From contig KQ965767.1 of NCBI GenBank assembly GCA_001574975.1, forward strand, positions 178,455 to 242,454: a stretch of 64,000 bases of DNA, written 5' to 3'. The notes under the pieces are model-generated. The model made no database searches. It saw only the letters and a program-made list of their open reading frames with translations, and had not been told where the DNA came from. This document shows, piece by piece, positions 21,147 to 32,957 of the stretch (position 1 is its first letter; each line of letters opens with the position of its first letter). The stretch is from Gonapodya prolifera JEL478 (lineage: Eukaryota; Monoblepharomycota; Monoblepharidomycetes; Monoblepharidales; Gonapodyaceae). The position numbers and the translations under genes are program-made.

Positions 21147-22288
21147 TTAAAACTCACAAGCCAGACTTTTGCACGTGTCCACAGCACTTTTTGCCGCTCC
21201 TTTTGTCACCACACGCTCATCCCTCTCATCCCTCCTCATCGTCTCCAATCCTCTGTGGATCACATTATCCCTCCAAAATACCCCCTTGCCGCACCTGGCT
21301 CGCGCACATCCCCGCCCGAGGAAAAGTCCCTCCCAAGCTTTACGAACCGAACCACGTGGTCCCGTCCGTTGTTGCTGCACCAGGAGTCGACGTTAATGTG
21401 TGGGTAGTGCAAGTGCAGGGCGAACATGAGTGTTGGAAGGACGTGGGGGAGGAGTGGGGTGAAGGCGGAGGCGGAAAGGGGGTGGTGGATATGAAAGGCG
21501 GCGTTGGCGCGGTCGGCTCGGGGAGTCGAACGAAGCAGCTCCGGAGACGTGTGGTGCGACGACGGGAAGGACGACACGACCAGTGAAGACGTCGCGCGCG
21601 GGTGATGGTTTGTGGATGGAATGACGTCAAACTTTTGTCGTCGCAGGTCACCACCGATTCGCACGGAGCAAGAACCACTCACCGACGACTCCCAGGGCAG
21701 AACAATATCGCAGTACGACTCCCAGTTGTCGAGACTGAACGGGACTGAGACTTGCTTTTGGAAGGAGAGGTTGGCGACTTTGCAACGGATTACGACCTCG
21801 CCCAGTGCTGCTCCGGACGCAGAAGCAGGAGTGAAGGAAATCAGTTTAACACTAGCGGTACCGGTCTTTGCGACGTGACAGACGCGCTGTGCTCGTACGA
21901 GGAACTGCCTTGCCTCGAACGACGCAATCGCCCGGTTGGGGTGGACGATTATCTCGGTGGTATCGTCAACAGAAACAGCACGCTTCGGAAGTTAGTCGAG
22001 AGCGCGCTCAAGATCGCTCGCTGATCCGTAGGCGGAGTCGATCGTGGTCGTGGAGGGTTGTGAGTCTTGTGAGTGCCCAATGTCTGGGTGGAAGTAGACG
22101 GTGGCGAAGTCGGATGAGGTGGGGAAGTGGGCCCTGAGCGGAGCAGCGGAATGCTTGGAGGAGGGCTTGGTGGTGGTGGTGGGCTTTGAATGGGGAACGA
22201 GGGGGGCGTCACGGAGTACTGGATCGTGGAAACCAAAGATTGGGAGCTGAACCTTGCGGTCGCTTGCCTTGAGGGTTGACTTCAACAT
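21147..22288 (-). CDS. CBM21-containing glycogen-targeting PP1 regulatory subunit-like protein
   Basis: The diagnostic part is the carbohydrate-binding module 21: VKLISFTPASASGAALGEVV, IRCKVANLSFQKQVSVPFSL, DNWESYCDIVLPW, an intron with GTGAGT donor and CAAAAG acceptor, then FDVIPSTNHH, FALHLHYPHINVDSW and CSNNGRDHVVRF. In yeast Gac1/Pig1 and animal PPP1R3 proteins this domain anchors protein phosphatase 1 to glycogen. The N-terminal ~98 residues (MLKSTLKASDRKVQLPIFGF and on) contain FGFHDPVLRD and low-complexity Ser/Thr. An in-frame TAA at 21992-21994 lies between this segment and the module, with both sides in the same frame. It could be a real nonsense change, an assembly error, or lie in an intron I could not place. 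The C-terminal end is uncertain. Confidence 0.6.
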
Positions 22289-23969
22289 TGATAACCGATG
22301 TGCTTAAAGAGATTTTGCTTTTGGTGTTGTGGGAGAGCTGTGTGAAGGAACGGTGCTGTTAGTGGTATATTGGAGCGCTTCACTCCGATCATCGATGCAA
22401 GGCGATAGAGAGAGACAATCCATCCCCAATCGCTCGGATCCGCCAAACATCGGCGAGGTGTTTGCGGTATTCAGTTCATTTAGATGAGCAGTCTCGATCA
22501 TAGACTACGGGCTTCGTTGTATGGTATGACGTTCCAGCGAACGCACTTGTTCAGAGAATTCGAGACAGAGACAGAGACAGATCGCAGTATCCGCAGTCAG
22601 CAGTTAGCAGTTGGTAGATGCGATGTATCTTTGAGGGCAAGTCTGGGGGTCGCGAAGACCCGGTGCTTCCGCTGCGCGATCAACGTCCCAAAATTACCCG
22701 GTCCACTCCATCACTTGATCATCGACGCCACGAGACCGCTCCACACCGGAAGAGTCTCGCGCGGTAAATCGTCTCATCAACACATTCTTGCCGCGTCTGG
22801 AGTGGGGAATCATCGGATTGTCCGGACGCGAACGCGAAAGGAGCCAGATGAGTGTTGGAGACCGGTGGGCGGTTCATTGTCGATCAGCGGCTGACATCCA
22901 TCAACGATTACGATGTACGGACACGGGAAGATGGCTTCTGAGTGTCTGCTGCCGCGTTTCGTGTGTCGGTATGCAGAGCGCACACGTCAGCGTAAACGAT
23001 AGCACGGACGATTTGGTCCCGGATTTCGGGCGTTGGGTGGACTTGACGATGTGAGAGACTGAATCCTTGTTGGGGATTTCGTTCGGAAGCCGTCTGGACT
23101 CATATCGGTGTCTGACGGTTGGTCTGAATGTACTGTGACCTGGACTTGAATGGGTCACTTGACGACACGAGGTGGCATGGCAGAACATACTTTTTGTGCT
23201 GGTGAAGTCGAAGGAGCCTTCATTGTGGTCCTTCGAACTCATTGGCAAACTCTCTCAACATTCAGGCTACACCTCGACACGTCTAGGCGACTCCGACGCA
23301 ATTACTGGCGTTGAATCGACACCACACGATCCGAAGACTCTTTTGCGTTCTCTGAGCGTCCAATCGACGTGCGCTGAAGAATTCGCGTTGTTGTGCCGAC
23401 ACTGATTCCGAAACCCGAACGCAGGAGACCCGGTTCGTTCTGGTGAGACGATTCCACGTGTCCAGTGTCGAGACATTGCTCAAAAGAGCAGAGCAGCCGA
23501 GAATGCCTGGGTTGACGATTGCCACTGCTGTCAAACCAACGCCACATGTTGACGACGTCTGTCACTGCGTTCCCCGAGTTTGCTGTTGGCAATCGCCATC
23601 GCAACATCTGCGCGTCCTTTGGATTATTGAAAATAGAGTTCACGGTTTATATTGCAGCGATTGTTCCTGGCGCTGGCGTTATGACCGGGGAAGCGATTTG
23701 CAAAAAACTTATCAATGATAAAACAAAGAGTTCAGTGACATAGCTTGCATTCACTCGTTTCTTGGTGAAAAAGGCATTCATATGTAGTCTCGGATGCCCT
23801 ACTGGAATGAACGGAGCCCCCTCTCTACTGAACCAAAAGGTCGCAGCATGTCGCTGTGATTCACATTTTTGATTGAAGATTTGCCCAAGATAACCAAAAA
23901 GTGAAGATCGAGCCACGGGGCCGCCCTTTCATTCTTCCTTTGAGGCGCTCCACCCATTCTCGCTCGAAA
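22289..23969. other. Long stretch without a confident gene
   Basis: Many short overlapping frames on both strands (for example 23302-23643 minus and 22484-22894 plus) but no motif, signal peptide or splice chain. A short GAGACA microsatellite lies at about 22560-22580. It may hold decayed genes or regulatory DNA; nothing could be assigned. The end (about 23760-23969) is the promoter of the methyltransferase gene. Confidence 0.4.
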
Positions 23970-25221
23970 ATGGACCAATCACCGCACCGCTGGACCCGCC
24001 CATCCTTCCCCGTGCTCATCGGTGCCGTCGCCCTCGCCCTCTTCGCCGCCTACTCCTTCTTCCACGCTCGACCTCCACCACGTGCGGGATTCGCCCACCA
24101 GCACGCCACCACATCCCCTTCCGCGCACAACAGCAACTCGTTCGGGTTCAACCCGGCCCCGCTGCCCACCGTGCTTGATGCCCAGGATGCCCTGACGGAA
24201 GCGTTGAGGAGGGCGGGGGTGGTTGTCAATGAAGGGAATTCGATGCAGGTCATGGAGCAGACCATGTATTATGCGATGGTGGCGCAGCAGGAGTGGATTA
24301 GGACGATTTGTGAGACGGGTGAGTTTGTGGAGAGTGTTGGGGCGGGAGGGCGGACCTGAAACTGGTCTGTGGGAACGGTGTCATTTGGTGACAGTGATGG
24401 CATTGGTTGGTTCCGCTTGGAGAACAGGAGAAAAATTGATGTTCTAGAGTGTCTTGCGTCCTTTCATAGTGGGGATTAGCGGTTTTACTCTGGGGAAGGA
24501 CATGGGTATCAGTTTTGGGAAGGACGGATGAGCCGAAGACACGCCCCGACTTCTCACAATCTTTTGTGAATAATCCACAAAGGCTTCAACGGCGGCCACT
24601 CTTCTGTGACGTGGCTCTCAAGCAGCTGGGACGCCACGCTGTTTTCTTGGGACCTCCCGCATCCCGAGTGAGTCCCGTCCTTCATCACTTACAAGGCCTC
24701 TCCTGAAGCTCACGAGGTTCGTGACTGATGGAATTTCACCTACATCGCACCAGCTACGGTCCCCCCGCCCGAGCCCACGTCAACCGCACGTTCCCAGGTC
24801 GATTCTACATCACCGACGGCGACTCGACCATTACACTTCCTGGATTCCACAAGGCGAACCCCGACCTGCGGTGCGACATCATTCACGTTGATGGAGGGCA
24901 CTCGTACGAGGTGAATTGAAACGCTGGGGGGCGAGGTCCCCTCTTCTGGTGCAGGCTCACCGGTGCCCCCCCTCTCCCCCACGTCGACGTCATCAGGTTG
25001 CCATCGCCGACCTCCGCAACTTCTACCACATGGCCTCTCGCCGGCGTCACATTGTGCTCATGGATGACCTGCGGTGCAGGGGAGTGTACTGCATCGAGCC
25101 AATGAAGGCCTGGGACCAGGCCGTCACCGAAGGGTGGCTCAGGGAGCGCGCGTGCTATACGAAGACGGATGGGTGGAGGGGGTGGTGTGCGGGGGAGTAT
25201 GTGTTCCAGGATTACGAGTGA
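23970..25221 (+). CDS. Membrane-anchored class I SAM-dependent methyltransferase-like protein
   Basis: Four exons with matching phases: 23970-24318, 24583-24667, 24754-24910, 24997-25221; 271 residues. A single N-terminal helix (FPVLIGAVALALFAAYSFF) after a short basic tail predicts a type II membrane protein. The catalytic part follows the Methyltransf_24-like pattern: CETGFNGGHSSVTWLSS is motif I (normally E-x-G-x-x-x-G), LFSWDLPHPDYG follows, then FYITDGDSTITLPGF, CDIIHVDGGHSYEVAIADL (the VDGGHxYE signature) and IVLMDDL. The C-terminus has several Trp and Cys. Such proteins often sit in the Golgi or ER; the substrate is unknown. An upstream in-frame Met at 23901 is possible, but 23970 directly precedes the anchor. 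Confidence 0.78.
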
Positions 25222-25676
25222 GATGGGGGCAGTGGGGAGTTGGGCACGGCACTGTTTTGGAGGTTGAGTCGTGTCTTCGAGGATTGACATAGTTTGCAGA
25301 TCACCGTGAATGGCATTTTGGCACTATACTTTACATCAAACCATCAACACTATTTTGTCGTTTCGGCTCGCCGTGTTATTCTGGGCGGCTTATTGCACAT
25401 CCCATTCACCTTTACTACGGCAGTCAAACCGAATTCCCCCTCTCCAACTGTAAAATATCTAACCTGGAAGGTATACGACAATGAAGAACTTGGAGAAAGA
25501 CTCGATTGAAAATATGATGTGAGAAGCTCCACATTTATAAGTGCAATAAAAAAAATAATGATAGAAACGATGCGAACAGCGTGTCACATGCTCCGTAGAC
25601 CAACACCGCCAAGCCCAAATTAAACGTGACAAGCGAAAAGTGCTGCAAGAAAACTACGTCGAATCCCATCAAATCC
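25222..25676. other. Intergenic stretch between convergent genes
   Basis: AT-rich, with 3' UTRs of the methyltransferase gene and the carrier gene. No gene seen. Confidence 0.5.
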
Positions 25677-27572
25677 TTATATCCAAGACCCCGTACGATC
25701 TTTCTTTAGCCAGCAAAGCATCGCAAGAACCACCATCTGGGAACACGCCACAGTTATAATAACGAAGCTCCAGTCTGTACGAGCGCGATCACCCTGCGCA
25801 GTGAATATTGAATGCGCGTCAGCGATAGAGCCAAGGATGGGACCTGGTAGTTCATTTGACGTAAGACGGAATCAAGTTCACGGTGAAGACGAGAGCTCAC
25901 CAGTAACCAAAGACCCGGGCGCGAAGAAGAAATATGCCATTCCCATAGTAGAAGCGATATTCTCCGATCCAAAGCAGTCCGTGACAATCTCTGCGATGAA
26001 TACTGGAAAGTGATGAAAGATTAATAAGACGGCTTCAAAGATACAAGCTTGTGAGGCGCGAGACTTACACACTGGGAAGCCAGAAAAAAGACCATGCAAG
26101 GCACAAAAGGTGAGCAGCAAAGTAGGTGTGGTAGCATTGAGATCTGACGTGAATTGATTTGAAGATAAGAAGAGTCAGGCAAAATCTTCCCAAAATCGCA
26201 CGATAGGATCTTACAGAGAGCGAGGTAAAGGATTATGATCGCTGTACCTGAAAAATCGGTGCCCATAACGTAAATACTGATGCCGAGGTTTGGTGACGCA
26301 TCACGATCCAAGCCTCAACACTCACTGCTAACAACTGCACATCGGTATGTTCCAAACCGTTTCACGCAAAGTCCTCCAAGTGGTTGTCCTATTGCCATCA
26401 TCCCACTGAAGACAGCGAGGCACATGGAACCAGTGATAGCCGACGTCGTGTTCTTGGTCGCATCAGATATTTGCTGTGGAATGTACAAGTACGGGCAGAA
26501 GAACTCTGGTGGGAGGAACACGATGGCCACGACAAGTTTCAGGAACGTTCCATTTCGTAGAAGCGACCAGTTGAGAATTGGGGAGTCTGTCTTGTAAGAA
26601 GCAACCACGTCGCTTGGATGAGCGGTGGGTTTCCGAAATAGCTGGATCCGTGGGGGCGCTCGAGTTCGCATGAGAAGTCCAGCAGCCACAGTGACGACTC
26701 CACAAGTCGTCGCGAGGATTCGCATGGTTGTACGCCATCCAATGGTGTTGATGAGTGTTTCCGTTAATGGCGTGAGAACAACACCTACGGAGAAAGATGA
26801 GACGCCTCATACGGGGCTTGCATGCGAGATTTGCGTAGCAACAAACCTCCAATTCCAAGCCCGGAGAGGACGATTCCAGTGGCGAGGGCAAGCTTTGTTG
26901 AAAACCAATGTGAAGTGATTCCAGTGCTGGGCACCAGCACAAAGCTGTATCCAAACCCTGTCAAATAAAAATCTGAGTAAACCAACACGTCTGAACTCAA
27001 GGATGAAATCACGGAGAAACCGTACCTGCTATAATCGCACCAACGAATAGTACAGACACACTCTCTGCAAATGACTGCACGAAATGTCCCAGGAACATCA
27101 GAACACCCCCAATTACCATGGTGGTGCCGTAACCAATAAGCTCGGCAAGGTAGCCGCCAAAAGGCTGGTACAGATCTTGACCAGCACCCAGCAACGTTGC
27201 CACCAGAGACAAGATTTCATTCCCAGCGCCAGGAAATGCACCCGTGGAAGTGAAATGGTCCACAAAGACGCCGTAAGAGTTCCCCATCCCATAACCAAAG
27301 AAGTACCCTGCAAACGAAACGGTGGAGCAATTTCGAGCGCATTTCAGTCAAGTAACGTCTTCTGTCGACTCACCTATTAAACCGCAGAGAACCATGAGCC
27401 AGGCAAACTGTCCGCCATCTGGTGGCGTGGACCTTCTCGTTGACTCGGCCTTTTCCAATATCAATCCGTCTTCGCTCAAATCAGCGAGTATTTGGACGTC
27501 CCATTGAGCTCGGTTTGCGTCATTTGCTTCTCCCTCCATCTTGAGGTCAACGGCAGAGTCTCCAAGTTTCAC
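25677..27572 (-). CDS. MFS monocarboxylate transporter-like protein (MCT/SLC16 type)
   Basis: A multi-exon minus-strand gene starting MKLGDSAVDLKMEGEANDAN at 27572. After an acidic N-terminal tail comes the MCT signature PPDGGQFAWLMVLCG, followed by YGVFVDHF, a Gly-rich second helix region (LLGAGQDLYQPFGGYLAELI), FGYSFVLVPSTGITSHWFST and KLALATGIVLSGLGIGG. The second half begins after a cytosolic loop (QLFRKPTAHPSDV) with FLKLVVAIVFLPPEFFCPYL. It ends VVLAMLCWLKKDRTGSWI at 25677. About 11-12 transmembrane helices are expected. Fungal members (Mch-like) carry monocarboxylates, riboflavin or other small acids; the substrate here is unknown. It follows the beta-lactamase-like gene on the same strand, 158 bp apart. 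Confidence 0.85.
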
Positions 27573-27730
27573 AGTAGCTTCGTCCTCCCCACTGCTTTTG
27601 AAAGTCGTTGCGAAGTCGACGATTCGAGGTGTGGATGGTGTATGATCACCATCTGGCTGCGAGCTTCATTAAGATCAAACGGCCTGTGTTTTAATCACGA
27701 TTCGATCAGGTGTTTCAGATGACAAACTCA

Positions 27731-29335
27731 CTAGATCGCCTTTTCAAAAGCTTCGTAAAGTTCAGTGACAGTTGGATCTGAGATTTGTGGTGCACGAACC
27801 TCAGCTCCTCACTTCTGCACACTCAAAAGGAACCTGCACAAGTGCACTTACCTCCAAACGGAAGAACTTGGGAAATGACAACGCCAGCGACTTTTTCTTC
27901 TGGATCCACCCAAAAGTACGTGTTGGCCAAACCAGACCAACTGTTGCTTCCAGAGCGCCGACGTCCCTCCAAGTTTACCTCCGTCCGTTCTCCAAGAAGT
28001 GACCAAGAGGAGTTCGGATGCGGTGTGTAGTCCACGGAGAGTGATGGGCTGGTCGAAATGATTGGGGATAGGGGGAGATCACCAGTGTGATTTGAAAGGA
28101 GCATCTTGGTCGCTGACACCGAGAGAATTGGGGCTCCACCGTTTGCGAGAGCGGTGCCTTGAAGAAGGGGTCATTCAACATTTGCGTTAGATCTCCGAAA
28201 GAAAAATTAGCGAAAATTCTCCACTGCTCACAGAATTTAAGATAATCGCTTGCTGTGCCGAAACATCCATGACCTCCATTGAGCATTTCCACTTGGTCAC
28301 CACTTCATAGAAGACGTTATCATCACCCATAAAGCGGTAATCAATATGTTTACTTAGTACGTACTTTTTAAATGTGTCAAAAGGACATGTTTCAAGGGAC
28401 CCATCTGGTTGTCGTTGCAGTAGTTGAAGGCGCTTCGAGTACATCTCTTTGGGGCACACGAAGGAGGTATGATCCATGCCAAGTGGCTTGAATATGTGTG
28501 CCTTCATGTATGCCTCGAGCTTTCAATAGAATATCAATATTCAACCAACTATCAACAGCACGATTCGCGACGGCTCACATTTTCCCTAGTCACGCGTTCA
28601 ATAATCCAGCCAAGCCAATCGATGCTGGATCCGTAGCACCATCGTTCCCCTGGATGATTTACAAGAGCGCCGATAAGTGAACGATAAGTTCGCGTGGAGA
28701 CTTGTGTAGAAAGGATATATTGCATCAAAATCAACGGACAACGGGTGATACCAAGCGATTACTCACTGCCCGGGATGTTCGACATTTTCGTGTATCTCTT
28801 GTAAGCCTCACTCCAAGTCTTGTAGGCGAATCCAGAAGTATGTGTCAGCAAATGTCGAACAGTGACAGTGGTCCTGGGATCCGACAGGACAGGATCGCCT
28901 TTCGCGTCGTCAAAGCCCTCCAATACTTTGCAGCCCTTGACCTCGGGAATAATGGAGTGAACTTCTGCGTCCAGGGAGAGTTTGCCGGCTTCGATGAGTT
29001 GAACTGCCGCGACGCAAGTGAATGCCTTGGTCATGGAGAAGAGATGAACAGCAGTGTCGACCGTCATGTCGTCGCTTGAAGAGTTCAGGTCGAGTTTTCC
29101 AAAAGCGCTTGAGTAAATGACATTGTTGCCTAGATGACACAACGCGAACGTCTTTTAGTAATCGAAGCCGAGGAAACCTCCCAGTGGAAATACTCGCCTT
29201 TCGAAGCACAGGCAGCAATACCTGTGACAATAAAGTTGACTCGTTATTGCGACTTGAACTCCCAGACAGGCCAAGCTCACCGTGAAGCCTTCTTTGCTTG
29301 ATCGCGTCCTGGAACCGTGATTCAATTTCCTCCAT
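27731..29335 (-). CDS. Serine beta-lactamase-fold hydrolase (class C/LACTB/EstB-like)
   Basis: A multi-exon minus-strand gene from MEEIESRFQDAIKQRRLHG (29335) to TVTELYEAFEKAI (27731). Active-site features: VHLFSMTKAFTCVAAVQLIE holds the S-x-x-K nucleophile motif, TVRHLLTHTSGFAYKTW follows as in the family, GERWCYGSSIDWLGWII supplies the Y-x-S/N tyrosine, and MKAHIFKPLGMDHTSF is typical. The C-terminal part (NSWSGLANTYFWVDPEEKVA) holds the third-motif region. Relatives include bacterial penicillin-binding hydrolases, fungal LovD-like transesterases and mitochondrial LACTB. Fungal versions act on esters or lactones rather than antibiotics. The second intron appears to use a GC donor (GCGAGT) with a CTAG acceptor. 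No signal peptide is seen. Confidence 0.83.
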
Positions 29336-29649
29336 TGCGTAAGTATCTCGAAAGCAGAGCTTCCCTTTCGTTCTGAAAGCTTCACATAAAAAGTGGGGTA
29401 ATTATGTATGGGACGCAGATACACTATATCCGAAGTGTATATCCAAGTCAGGGAGGGGGATATCGTCGACCTTTGTCAATGCGACGTACCTTCGAAAACT
29501 ATATTGACGGATATACATACGGCGCACGTGATCCAATCGAAACAGCGCTACTTCTTGGCGGTGCTGGATATCCAGAACTACTTAGTATCCAATCATTTTG
29601 AGGAGATCGTCTCTACGAAACACTCACACCCTTCACCAAGCACTCCCGC
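29336..29649. other. Intergenic stretch
   Basis: Promoter side of the hydrolase gene and 3' flank of the F-box gene. Short open frames at 29404-29649 overlap in two frames and have no motif. Confidence 0.4.
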
Positions 29650-30920
29650 TCAACTGCTTTCTATAAAGTCCGAATGCACCGGTTTATTCTGTCCGTCCAT
29701 ATTACGCTCCTGGTCGAACCAGTCACCATCAAAAACAACATTTTCCACACCGAAAGAAACGAGGAACAGCGTAAACAGCGGCGTCAATGTCATGTCATCT
29801 GCTCCGCCCTTCTCAATCGCTCGTAGAACATGGTATGCGCCTATGCACACCATACGATCCAAGTTTGGAAACAGCGTGGCAATAACCTTCGCATGGTCAC
29901 AGAGATTTTCGAGGTGTGATCCTTGAATCTGTGGGTCGTCATGCTTGAACGTAACGGTGAGGTGACGAACTTTTGGGAAGGTAGTGTTTGATGGGTTGTG
30001 GTCGATCCCGCGGAAGAAGGATGCATCCAAGGCGAAAATTCAAGTCGTTTGAAAAGGGTTGCAATGAGGTTCAGTAACGATGTGCCATTCCATCCTCAGG
30101 AAACCGGAGACCACAAACACGTAGGGATGTGATAGGGGCTTGCGACTTTGAGAGAAAAATCACGAGTGCACAGAAATGCCTCATTACGGATGGCGTCAAT
30201 GGAATGGAGGAAGGTGCTGCGTAAGGTGTCGAGTATGGGCGTCAGACGTGAAGCAAATCTCCAAAGAATGGCAGAGTGAGAACAAGCGGGTTGCGACGGA
30301 TGACTCCTTGGCAAGGTCATAAAGGGCTTGAGAATTTCGTACCGCGCATGATTCTGTCAGAAAAAACCGTAGTGGATTGACCTGAGGTTGCGCAGCGGGA
30401 TTGAGTTCCAGGGCTCCGAGAACCGCTGCGAAAAGAGCACTGGGGTTAAAGCCCACGTGCCAGCAAGACGGCGCTGCAAGGCTCTGGCTGCGGTTGAGTA
30501 GAACTGATAAAAAGTCGTGTTTCCTGTCCGAAAGGAGCTGTTCCACAGAGTTCGGAACGTGGAGTGTTCGAATTCCGAAGACCTGGAAAGATCGGTGCTA
30601 GAGGCGCTCGACCATTTGAGCAGTTATCAACGGAATGTGTTCAAAGTCCGAAAACAGTGGCTGTCGCTGCCACGAGGATCCGGATTTGGTTGCCGGGTAA
30701 GGTGAAACCTGTCGAGCCATTGCACCGAAGAGTTCCACGAGGCTTCTGGATACTTCCGAATTGTGACATCTACGCGCGCCCATGGCCTTACGCTGGGTGC
30801 AGACACCGATGTTGCCAATGTTCGTAATCGCCGAGACACCGATGCAACCGCAAGGAACAATTGGCGAGGTGGGAGAAGGAGTGCGATGGACGCGAATATG
30901 TCGAGCGGGAGCGTCTCCAT
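29650..30920 (-). pseudogene. F-box-type gene, apparently decayed
   Basis: The start METLPLDIFASIALLLPPRQ is an F-box: the leading Leu-Pro, then helix residues LFLAVASVSRRLRTLA. The body has leucine-rich, F-box-protein-like segments: LSVLLNRSQSLAAPSCWHVG, FAAVLGALELNPAAQPQ, TPILDTLRSTFLHSIDAI, LTSLRVCGLRFPEDGM-like pieces, then FPKVRHLTVTFKHDDPQIQG and VIATLFPNLDRMVCIGAYHV. F-box proteins recruit substrates to SCF ubiquitin ligases. The successive pieces lie in different frames with no suitable introns at about 30240, 30120 and 30040, so the copy looks broken by several small shifts. A longer reading from 31103 would overlap the RING gene's first exon, so I take the Met at 30920. Confidence 0.6.
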
Positions 30921-31038
30921 CGAAAACTGAGTGTCTTCAACGTTTTGAAGTTGGAGTTGCGAGTGTTCAACGTCCGCAGCAAGCAAGTCGGCAGAAGAGA
31001 ACAGGCCCACCTTTCCTTTTGTTCTATCTTCAAGCGCG
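30921..31038. promoter_or_regulatory. 118-bp divergent promoter between the F-box and RING genes
   Basis: This is the whole space between the two chosen start codons. No TATA box is evident. If the F-box gene used an upstream Met (31103) it would overlap the RING gene antisense. Confidence 0.35.
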
Positions 31039-31822
31039 ATGGCAGCGTCGTCGTCTGCGAGCGTTCTCAGCAGGATTCGGTCCGAGCTCATGTGGTGAGT
31101 CAAGCAAACCGTTCATGTGACCAACCACCTTCAAGCACTCACCCCCAACGCTGGCACGAAGCCCAATTTGCTTGGACTCGTTTTCCGACCCTCGTATTCT
31201 TCCCTGCTCCCACACGTTCTGCTACTGCTGCATCTCTCAGCTCGTCCAATCGAGCAGCCACGAGCCAAACCTGATTTCGGTCCTTCTTGCCGGCGCGCCG
31301 CAAACGATTTCTTGCCCTATATGCAAGAGACAATCTTCCATACCTTATGGCGGCGTGAGCGCCTTGCCCCGCAACCTCCCCGTCAGAGCCATGGTCGACC
31401 TCTTGCAGACGGCACCGCCCCTTTCTGAGATGGCAGGAGGGCAGGGAGCCCAGCGCGTCGGAACACGCGAGGCCCCTGACGATGACTACGAAGTCGCTTC
31501 GGATGACGGAACAGAGTCTTGGACAGACGCTGCGTCCTCCCCTCGCTCTGACACATTCCGGACAAACTCAGCGCCACCCGGTTGCTCCCCTCGGGGCGGA
31601 ACCGCAGGCTCCATGGGATACATGCCCACAACCATGCTTTCGAGGCAGGAGCCCCCGTCCCTCTTCGACAGCGTCTCGACCTTTGTCTCTGAAAACGCTA
31701 CACAAATTGCAACCGTCGCAGCGCTTCTCTTGACAGCGGGAGTGGCAAGCTATGCGGCTAATGCAAGCCGTCAAAGGGACGATGACGCTCGCAAGCGAAG
31801 GGAGAGGGCGCGGGCGGAGTGA
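31039..31822 (+). CDS. RING-finger E3 ligase-like protein with C-terminal membrane anchor
   Basis: Two exons, 31039-31094 and 31162-31822; 238 residues. Splicing at GTGAGT/GCACGAAG joins ELM to CPICLDSFSDPRILPCSHTF, rebuilding the first zinc pair of a C3HC4 RING finger; FCYCCISQLVQ and, ~25 residues later, CPICKRQSSIPYGG complete it. The context (DPRILPCSHTFC) resembles the TRIM/RNF type. A Ser/Asp-rich linker follows, then IATVAALLLTAGVASYAA, a probable tail anchor, and a basic end (RQRDDDARKRRERARAE). This predicts a ubiquitin ligase facing the cytosol from a membrane such as ER or outer mitochondrial membrane. A damaged paralogue lies 1.1 kb downstream. Confidence 0.82.
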
Positions 31823-32124
31823 CAGCTGACTTTGAAAAGGCGGTACTCGTGATGGTCTGAGTGTGTTGGAAACGTTTGCGTCAGAACTGGTCACAGTCAT
31901 TTGATGTATCACAAAATAATTGAATGATTTTTTCTCTGAGTGTTTGTTCGCTATGTACCACATAAGCTTCCAGAATTAGTCAGTCGAGAAGCAAGTATGC
32001 GGAACCCATGCCTTTATTAATCCGACCAACTGCCTCGCACTCAAACGTTTTCGGTGCCGTCAACACCGTAAAATGCAATTTTGATAGAACGTTAGCTTGT
32101 CTTAGACCTTCGTATCATGTCCAC
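31823..32124. other. Spacer between the RING gene and the TIR element
   Basis: 3' flank of the RING gene. No gene seen. Confidence 0.4.
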
Positions 32125-32876
32125 CCGTGGGGTTTAGTTAAATTTAGTTAAATGGATCTTTAATCGTATTTAACTTCAGTTAGAGCGCACCGGAAGATAT
32201 TTAGTCCAATCCTGTTTGGCTTTGTTTAGTTTAGTTTAACATAAAAAAAAAAACAATAGAATATGGTATTAGCGCTGGACAAAAAAGATAGTTTGCGCAC
32301 TTAGCTGAAATTACATAGAGAAAACTAATGAAGATGTTGTGCCTAACTGATGGTGATGGGAAGACATTACCGAACACAGAGGTTGCAGATTAACTCGATG
32401 CTCACATGGAGAACTGCAAGTATGTTGTGCTCAATGTGAAGGCTGAAAACTTCGACTTTTTAATCCTGAACATGATGCTGCCTGATTCTTAGGACAGATC
32501 AGGTTCTGAAGGAATTGGAGGAAAAGGATACAAACTCCCCGTTCAAACTGGTAATTACTGTAATTAGTTGAATTTTACTAACCATCCAGACTTGTAACAG
32601 ATCGCCGCCTGTAAGCATACGGTTAGAAAGATACTTAAACAAACCTTCCCAAGTAATACCCAAGTTTTTGTAAATTTAGATAAACGTGAAAGTGGAATGT
32701 ACCATTTATTCCAATGAAGATAACCACAATCCCATCAAGTTTTTGGGGCCTTGGGTTTACCTAAATTTATCTAAATGACCAGTCCACTTAAACTGCTAAA
32801 TTTACGGTGTTTAGGGTGGGGGCCATTTAAATAAATGACTTAATGGACCCATTTTTACTTAGTTTAACCCCACCGG
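32125..32876. mobile_element. AT-rich non-autonomous DNA-transposon-like element with imperfect terminal inverted repeats
   Basis: The left end (CCGTGGGGTTTAGTTAAATT at 32125) and the reverse complement of the right end (CCGGTGGGGTTAAACTAAGT) match imperfectly. A direct partial copy of the left end recurs at 32753-32780 (GGGTTTACCTAAATTTATC). The interior is AT-rich with no useful open frame and contains short runs of A. The ~750 bp length and lack of coding suit a MITE-like element. No clear target-site duplication was found, so the ends and superfamily are uncertain. Confidence 0.45.
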
Positions 32877-32957
32877 GCGAGCGCTCAACCTTCACGGCCA
32901 CAGCCTTCCTTGCAAGAACACGGACCTGTTTTCCCTGCATCTTTTGTTCCAATCGCG

